A DNA stretch of 38,367 nt from a virus: the IMG/VR virus record IMGVR_UViG_3300010885_003385, positions 1 through 38,367 of that record, one strand, 5' to 3'. Made by a program: the position numbers and the translations under genes. The notes beneath the pieces were generated by a model. The model did not search any database and had not been told where the DNA came from. It was given only the letters and a program-made list of their open reading frames with translations. Numbering within the stretch: the first letter of the stretch is position 1; every line of letters begins with the position of its first letter. Shown piece after piece: positions 32,789-38,367 of the stretch.

Positions 32789-34966
32789 ATGAGTTATAGC
32801 GTTAGATTTACTGAAATTACTAATCCTAGTAAACCTGCAATAGTAGTCGCTGATCAGACACTGAATAATCAAACTTCAGTAACTCTTATCGGTAAAAATT
32901 ATAAAGGATTTGCTCCAGTACTTGCTGAAAACTTTTTACATTTATTAGAAAATTTTGCTAGTCCTTCAGATAATCCGCCAGCTAATCCAGTTCAAGGACA
33001 GTTGTGGTATGATAATACACATAATTTTTTAAATGTGTATGACGGCACCGCTTGGTCAGCCGCCGGATCTCTAAAGAAATCAAGTGCTACTCCGGAATCA
33101 GTTAGTAGTGCTAAGGGCGATTTATGGGTTGACACTAATAATAGTCAACTTTATTTGTATTCGGGAAGTAACTGGTTATTAGTTGGTCCTCAGTATAGTG
33201 CAGGCAAGCAAACAGGTCCGATAGTAGAATCTATAATTGATACTAGCAATGTTGCACATAGCGTGATAAGTTTTTATGGCGCCACTAGCAACATTACTGA
33301 TACTAGTAATTATAGAGTAGGTATAATTAGTAAAGATACATTTACACCTAAATCAATCGTTTCAGGATTTCCAGTCATCCGACAAGGTTTTAATTTATCA
33401 TTAACTGATAGTAATAGTGAAACATCTCCAAGCAAAATTTGGGGAACATCGGAAAGAGCCGAAGCGTTAGTAGTCGATGGCGCTACTATTCTTGCTAAAA
33501 ATTTCCTAAGAGGTGATGTGTCAAGCACTAGTACTTCAGCACTTAATATTAGAGCAAATGCTGGTCTTAGTATAGGTAGTGATCTAAGTTTTAACTTAGG
33601 TGTTGACGGATCATCTACAATATTTTATTCTAAAAACGATGGAGATGCTATTGATTTTAAGTTAAAATATAATTCAATAACTAATACAGTAATGCATATT
33701 GGTGCTACTACTAGAATAGGTATTGGAACAAATAATGCAGATCCCTTAGCAACTTTAGACGTTGCTGGCGCAGTTCTTATTAAAGATGATCTTGTTAAAC
33801 CCGAACTAGGTAGATTAAAAGTTGCTGGGACGGCTGACACGACTGATGTCGGCGGCGCAAGTATACAAACTTTAGGTGGCCTATCAGTAGTAAAGAAATC
33901 TACGTTTACAAACGACATTAGATTAACTGGTAAACTTTATCTTACTACTACTACTGGCTCTTCGGCAATTTTACCGACTACAGACCAGCAATACGATATA
34001 GGTGGCGCATCCAATAAATTTAGAAATGTTTATGCTCAAACATTCGTTGGAAATTTCTCCGGTGCATTTTCGGGTGTTTTAGACGGCAGTGTAACAGGTT
34101 CTGCCGCTAGACTTTCTAGCCCGACGACTTTTAAATTACAAGGACAGCTTGATAGTGATTCTCAATCGTTTGACGGACAAACAAATAACGGTACATTAAC
34201 TCTTAATACAGTATTAAATGAAACTGCAATCTCCTCTCAAACAATTACAACAACACCAGATGATTCAGATTATTTTTTAGTTCAACGTAAAGATGTTGGA
34301 CTATTAAAAGTAAGCAAACAATCTTTACAAAATAATTTGCCAGTAATGCCAGTCGGTGCGATACTACCGTTTGCAGGTCCAGCCGCACCGAGAGGGTATT
34401 TGTTGTGTGACGGCGCAGAAGTTTCTAAAACAACATATCAACGACTATATGATGTTATTAAAGATGCATATATAAGAGATATTACACTTGAACCGTTGCA
34501 AGGTTACGGAACATTTAGATTACCTGATTTAAGGGGTAGATTTGCTTTAGGTAAAGATAGTATGAACAACGGCATATCAGTTCCATTAGCTATTAATCCC
34601 ATCCAAAATATGCAAACAGTAACAGCTCCTGCTAACAGAGTTACAAGTGTTACAGCTGACAACATAGGATCCGGCGCAGGTTTTGACACTGCTACACTAT
34701 CAGTTAGAAATTTACCACAACATATACATACATTACAATCTGGTACAAATGCTTATTATAGTATGCCAGCTAGCCAAGGAGCAGCCTCAACCGACTCGGT
34801 CACAGTAGGTACTGGTAATATCCAAGTAGGCGTTGGTACATCAACGGCATATGGTAATCCTAAAACAGGCGCTATAACCGGTGAAACACAATACGGCCAG
34901 GCGATAGATATTATGAATCCTTACTTAACTATTAATTATATTATTTTTACTGGTAATCTACAATGA
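32789..34966 (+). CDS. tail-collar fibre protein (gp12/gp37-like tip), paralogue 1
   Basis: 725 residues. The N-terminal attachment domain shared with the next two genes has LIGKNYKG (33-40), ENFLHLLENFA (47-57), GQLWYD (70-75) and VYDGTAW. The middle is beta-rich fibre (about 120-510). The C-terminus is a phage tail collar domain: PVGAILPFAGPAAPRGYLLC (521-540), RLPDLRGRFALG (577-588), an HxH metal-binding pair H645/H647 (PQHIHTL) and the typical ending NPYLTINYIIFTG. HxH motifs bind iron or zinc in T4 fibre tips (family knowledge). This is a strong candidate receptor-contacting protein. The stop overlaps the next ATG (ATGA). Confidence 0.88.
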   Translation: MSYSVRFTEITNPSKPAIVVADQTLNNQTSVTLIGKNYKGFAPVLAENFLHLLENFASPSDNPPANPVQGQLWYDNTHNFLNVYDGTAWSAAGSLKKSSATPESVSSAKGDLWVDTNNSQLYLYSGSNWLLVGPQYSAGKQTGPIVESIIDTSNVAHSVISFYGATSNITDTSNYRVGIISKDTFTPKSIVSGFPVIRQGFNLSLTDSNSETSPSKIWGTSERAEALVVDGATILAKNFLRGDVSSTSTSALNIRANAGLSIGSDLSFNLGVDGSSTIFYSKNDGDAIDFKLKYNSITNTVMHIGATTRIGIGTNNADPLATLDVAGAVLIKDDLVKPELGRLKVAGTADTTDVGGASIQTLGGLSVVKKSTFTNDIRLTGKLYLTTTTGSSAILPTTDQQYDIGGASNKFRNVYAQTFVGNFSGAFSGVLDGSVTGSAARLSSPTTFKLQGQLDSDSQSFDGQTNNGTLTLNTVLNETAISSQTITTTPDDSDYFLVQRKDVGLLKVSKQSLQNNLPVMPVGAILPFAGPAAPRGYLLCDGAEVSKTTYQRLYDVIKDAYIRDITLEPLQGYGTFRLPDLRGRFALGKDSMNNGISVPLAINPIQNMQTVTAPANRVTSVTADNIGSGAGFDTATLSVRNLPQHIHTLQSGTNAYYSMPASQGAASTDSVTVGTGNIQVGVGTSTAYGNPKTGAITGETQYGQAIDIMNPYLTINYIIFTGNLQ

Positions 34967-37179
34967 GCTATATAATAACAAAATCCGATGGAACAATTTT
35001 AACTGAGCTAGTCGATGGAACTACTGACCAAGTTCATTCTAGTCTCACCCTAGTAGCTAAAAGTGCAAGTGCATATGGCACAGCTCTTAATCAAAACTTT
35101 GTATATCTGTTGGAAAATTTTGCTAACTCAGTACAACCGAGAACACCAATAGTTGGCCAGCTTTGGTTTGACACTACACAAAATAGATTAAAAGTTTATG
35201 ATGGTGTTAATTTTAAGGTTAGCGGCGGCACAATAGTATCTGCATCTTCACCGAGCGGAATTAATGCAGGTGATATTTGGATTGATAGCAATAATGGCCA
35301 ACTGCGATTCAATGATGGCACAGCAACAGTATTAGCAGGTCCGGTCTTTACAAGATCTCAAGGGTTAAGTGGTTTTGTTGTAGAAAGCATAATTGGAACA
35401 GATGGACTTACACACATTGTTACAAATATGTTTGTAGGTACAACTTTACTCGGTATCTGGAGTAATACACAATTTACTCCTAGTTCTCCAATTTCTCAAT
35501 ACACTGGACAGATATATGTTGGATTTAATGCAAGTACATTTACCGGCGTTAAATTAAGAGTTCCAGTAACACAAGCTGACACATTACTAGCCGCTGACGG
35601 TTCTATTAAGACAGCAGAAAATTTTATATCAACAAGCGATGATTCAGCTACGGCAGGAACACTTACTATCAATAATATTAAACCATTAGTGTTAGGTGCA
35701 AGTGGCAACACTGAAATTAATGTATCATCGACACTATTTAATATTCAATCAAACACATCTGGTCAGAACTTCAAAATTACTACTAGAAATGGGTCAACAT
35801 ACCCAACAGCATTATTTGTTGATGCTACTAATAATTATATCGGGCTTTTCAATTCAGCACCAACTGCAACATTACATGTTGGTACAGTTTCAAGCCCTGG
35901 AAGTTTAATTGTTGAAGGTAACTTAACAGTTAATGGTACCACAACAACTATTAATTCAACAACTATTAACATTGATGATAAAAACTTTGAATTAGCTAAG
36001 GTTACTACTAATATCGGTACAGGAAGTATAACAAGTGTTTCAGGACCTTTTAACTTAGGGTCTGTTGCAGTTACAAAAAGTGGTACTAGTGTTACTGCCG
36101 CCGCAACATATGCTGGAAAAACACAGTTATCTACCAGCGGTAGCGGTACAGGCGCAGTGTTTACAATCGTTAAATCTGGTGCCGCCACGAACTATAGTAC
36201 AGCTACTATAACAGTTACTTCAGCTGGCAGTAATTATGCTGTAGGTGATACTATTGTAATTTCAGGAGCAGATTTAGGCGGTACAGCTCCTACAAATAAT
36301 TTAACATTAACAGTTGTAAGCAGTGCATTAGGTAGCCCGTGGATTGCAACTATTGCAAGTATCTCTTCAACCAGCGCGGCAAATGTCGGCAGTTTTATTA
36401 CTGCAACAAGCGGTACAGGTGTACTATATGGAGGCACACCTACAAGCGTATTAGTAACAACTGTTGTCAGCGGAACTAGTATTAAATACACTGTTACTGG
36501 CGGCACAACACCTGTAATAGGAACTTTAACTGATATTACTATAGGTGCATCAGACATATACGCAGACGGCGGCGGATTTACACTTAAAGGTACAACAGAT
36601 AAGACATTTATCTGGACAAATGTAGGGGCATATTGGAGTAGTTCTGAGCATATAAATTTAGTATCTGGTAGAGCATACAAAATTAACGGTACTACAGTGT
36701 TAGATACAAATACATTAGGTGCTGGGATTACAAATTCAAGCCTGACTAGTGTAGGAACATTAACATCTTTAAACGTAACTAACTTATCAATAACTGCTGA
36801 TCTAAGCGGTAACGTAACATTAGCGAATAGCACACCGGCATTTACAGACGGAAATATAGTTTTAGATCCCAAGGGCGCAGGCATTATCAGCGCAAGTAGC
36901 TCTAAAATAAGCAATGTAGCCGATCCTGCTTCTGCACAAGACGCCGCAACTAAGAATTATGTAGATACCCAGGTAAAAACACGATCTGTAGCCATAAGTT
37001 TAACGACAACTGGCCTAACTAACGCTCAAATTGCAATAACATATCTAGCTAAATTGTTCCCGAATACCGAATGGTTAGATAGTTCTATCTGTAGAGCAGT
37101 TTGCACAGACGGTGCCGGCACAGCAATTAGAAAGTTTACAATGCAATCAGGTGTCTGGGTTTATCAGAATGACCTGTAA
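34963..37179 (+). CDS. tail-fibre protein, paralogue 2
   Basis: 738 residues. It shares the attachment domain of its neighbours (NQNFVYLLENFAN, GQLWFD 65-70, KVYDG), though the LIGKNYxG element is replaced by LVAKSASAYG. Beta-rich fibre follows. A glycine-rich module spans 393-452 (SGSGTGAVFTIVKSG, TSAGSNYAVGDTIVISGADL), a type I recall across marine phage structural proteins. The later part has KNYVDTQV and a C-terminal domain with FPNTEWLDSSICRAVC, KFTMQSGVWVYQ. There is no tail collar domain, so its tip differs from paralogue 1. The 4-bp overlap with the upstream gene implies coupled translation. Confidence 0.8.
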   Translation: MSYIITKSDGTILTELVDGTTDQVHSSLTLVAKSASAYGTALNQNFVYLLENFANSVQPRTPIVGQLWFDTTQNRLKVYDGVNFKVSGGTIVSASSPSGINAGDIWIDSNNGQLRFNDGTATVLAGPVFTRSQGLSGFVVESIIGTDGLTHIVTNMFVGTTLLGIWSNTQFTPSSPISQYTGQIYVGFNASTFTGVKLRVPVTQADTLLAADGSIKTAENFISTSDDSATAGTLTINNIKPLVLGASGNTEINVSSTLFNIQSNTSGQNFKITTRNGSTYPTALFVDATNNYIGLFNSAPTATLHVGTVSSPGSLIVEGNLTVNGTTTTINSTTINIDDKNFELAKVTTNIGTGSITSVSGPFNLGSVAVTKSGTSVTAAATYAGKTQLSTSGSGTGAVFTIVKSGAATNYSTATITVTSAGSNYAVGDTIVISGADLGGTAPTNNLTLTVVSSALGSPWIATIASISSTSAANVGSFITATSGTGVLYGGTPTSVLVTTVVSGTSIKYTVTGGTTPVIGTLTDITIGASDIYADGGGFTLKGTTDKTFIWTNVGAYWSSSEHINLVSGRAYKINGTTVLDTNTLGAGITNSSLTSVGTLTSLNVTNLSITADLSGNVTLANSTPAFTDGNIVLDPKGAGIISASSSKISNVADPASAQDAATKNYVDTQVKTRSVAISLTTTGLTNAQIAITYLAKLFPNTEWLDSSICRAVCTDGAGTAIRKFTMQSGVWVYQNDL

Positions 37180-37205
37180 GCTATTAGAAATTTAAGATAA
37201 AACAG

Positions 37206-37213
37206 CATAAATA
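37206..37213 (+). promoter_or_regulatory. late promoter box ahead of the third fibre paralogue
   Basis: CATAAATA, 7/8 to TATAAATA, 24 bp before the ATG at 37238. AAGGAAA (37223-37229) supplies the ribosome binding site. It lies in a 58-bp gap without a visible hairpin. Confidence 0.72.
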
Positions 37214-37237
37214 TATAAGAATAAGGAAACGAGTCAG

Positions 37238-38367
37238 ATGTCATACACCATAAATAGATATAACGGTACACAAATTACAGTAGTAGCCGACGGCACTGTT
37301 GACGCTACCCTTGATCTTAAATTAATCGGTAAAAATTATGCTGGTTACGGCGGCGTACAGAATGAAAATTTTGTATATTTGCTAGAAAACTTCGCTAATA
37401 CTACCCAACCACCTAAACCACTTTCAGGCCAAATTTGGTTTGACAGCGCCAACAGCAAGTTAAAATTCTTTGACGGTAATAAATTCCGCACAACAGGCGG
37501 CGCAGAAACTGGATCAACCCGCCCAACAGGCTTAACAATTGGCGATTTTTGGTTTGATACTATTAATAATCAACTTAATGCATGGAACGGTAGTGACTTT
37601 ACACTAGTCGGACCGCAAGTTGCCGCTGGATATTCAACTACGCAAGTTAGATCGAGAACTGTTCGATCACTCAGCGGAACCACTTATCCTATCGTTGAAG
37701 CATTAAGTAACAATGCTACAATATTTACAGTTAGTGCTGCCGATAGTTTTCCATTAGATCCGACAACTGAAGCTTCATTAGTTGCTTCTAATTTTAGTAC
37801 CATACGCAGAGGTATAACACTTGCTTCTACAGCTAATGATTCACAACCAGGCCAGACTACAGATGCTACTAGGTTCTGGGGAACATCAACTAACTCGGAT
37901 AGGTTAGGCGGATTTGCTGCCGCTGATTTTGTAAAATCTGCCAATGCAGGATTTACAGCATTAGTTAATTTTGCTGATGTAGGATATACTGTTGGTAGTC
38001 CTGTAGCAAGATTGCATGTATTTAATGAAGGTAGCTTAACTCCGATTATTGAAAATCAATCAAACGAACAAATACAGTTTAGAACAAGAAACGCTTCTAC
38101 TGCGGCAGTATATAAGCCGATGACATTAGCCGGCGCAGATATTCTCCCAGGACAAGATGCTACATCGAATATTGGTTCTGCTACGGTAAAGTTTGTAACA
38201 ATTTACGGAGCAAACTTCACTGGAATTTCAGAAAAAGCTAATACACTATTATTAGGAAGCAGTTTTGTTTCTGCTAGTACTGCATCGGCAGCTAGCACCA
38301 TTGTTGCTAGAGATAGTAACCAAAATATTGCTGCCAACTTATTCAGCGGTACGGCTACGGCGGCACA
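37238..38367 (+). CDS. tail-fibre protein, paralogue 3 (3' end outside the window)
   Basis: Open from the ATG at 37238 (after AAGGAAACGAGTCAG) to the right edge, 376 full codons with no stop, so the gene is truncated by the window. The attachment domain is clear: LIGKNYAGYGGVQNENFVYL (29-48), LLENFAN, GQIWFD (64-69) and KFFDGNKF. Later blocks TRFWGTSTNSDRLGGFAAAD and a GADILPGQDATSNIGSATVK region align with matching blocks in paralogue 1 (KIWGTSERAEAL; AILPTTDQQYDIGGASNKF). The missing C-terminus would tell whether it carries a collar domain or another tip. Confidence 0.85.
   Translation, partial: MSYTINRYNGTQITVVADGTVDATLDLKLIGKNYAGYGGVQNENFVYLLENFANTTQPPKPLSGQIWFDSANSKLKFFDGNKFRTTGGAETGSTRPTGLTIGDFWFDTINNQLNAWNGSDFTLVGPQVAAGYSTTQVRSRTVRSLSGTTYPIVEALSNNATIFTVSAADSFPLDPTTEASLVASNFSTIRRGITLASTANDSQPGQTTDATRFWGTSTNSDRLGGFAAADFVKSANAGFTALVNFADVGYTVGSPVARLHVFNEGSLTPIIENQSNEQIQFRTRNASTAAVYKPMTLAGADILPGQDATSNIGSATVKFVTIYGANFTGISEKANTLLLGSSFVSASTASAASTIVARDSNQNIAANLFSGTATAA

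Noticed and set aside
36234-36914. 226-codon open frame on the minus strand inside fibre paralogue 2
   Set aside because: Low-complexity Val/Leu/Pro/Thr translation that mirrors the Thr/Ser/Gly-rich sense strand; no ribosome binding site, and the plus-strand gene has clear domains.
37180-37237. Rho-independent terminator after fibre paralogue 2
   Set aside because: No GC-rich inverted repeat followed by a T-tract; the gap is explained by a late promoter and ribosome binding site.

Overview
The window is a near-gapless piece of a tailed-phage genome of the marine T4-like myovirus type. Three things point there. The minus-strand cluster carries recognisable homologues of T4 gp55 (late sigma factor), gp47 and gp46 (Mre11/Rad50-type recombination nuclease). 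The plus-strand run of baseplate genes has the order tube cap, gp53, hub, gp5, gp25, gp6 and a gp7-like giant. The plus-strand transcription units open with T4-late-promoter-like TAAATA boxes. The DNA is AT-rich with A/T-ending codons. The host cannot be read from the sequence; domains that I recall from marine phage structural proteins suggest a marine bacterium (inference). No tRNA, CRISPR array, insertion sequence, integrase or attachment site was seen.

Layout. 1-125: probable 3' end of a plus-strand gene, convergent with the minus cluster; the two stop codons share a CTAG palindrome. 122-4668 (minus): gp55, gp47, a small Cys-containing protein, gp46, a small basic protein and a SegE-like GIY-YIG protein. 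Overlapping start/stop codons link the first five. The cluster is preceded by a textbook host-type promoter (TTGACT, 17 bp, TATAAT). 4748-10413 (plus): tube cap, gp53, hub, gp5-like spike, gp25. 10465-32107: gp6, a 5013-residue gp7-like protein, a repeat-rich fibre-like protein and a subtilisin-like protease. 32171-37179: a putative virion protein and two fibre/collar proteins. 37238 to the right edge: a third fibre paralogue, cut by the window end.

How it fits together. gp46/gp47 would process DNA ends for recombination-dependent replication, which in T4 is coupled to late transcription. gp55 would direct host RNA polymerase to the TAAATA late promoters ahead of the four plus-strand units, which build the baseplate, spike and adhesion apparatus. 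The early promoter of the gp55 operon and the first late promoter are back to back and share one base (4718), so the gp55 product may compete with transcription of its own operon.

The most unusual content is the 15-kb gp7-like gene. Its product appears to be a baseplate wedge backbone loaded with adhesin-type domains, including a likely seven-bladed FG-GAP (integrin-alpha-like) propeller with other modules nested in it. A virion-region subtilase and a spike protein without a visible lysozyme domain are also notable. No rho-independent terminators were recognised between units. All non-coding gaps are shorter than 80 bp.
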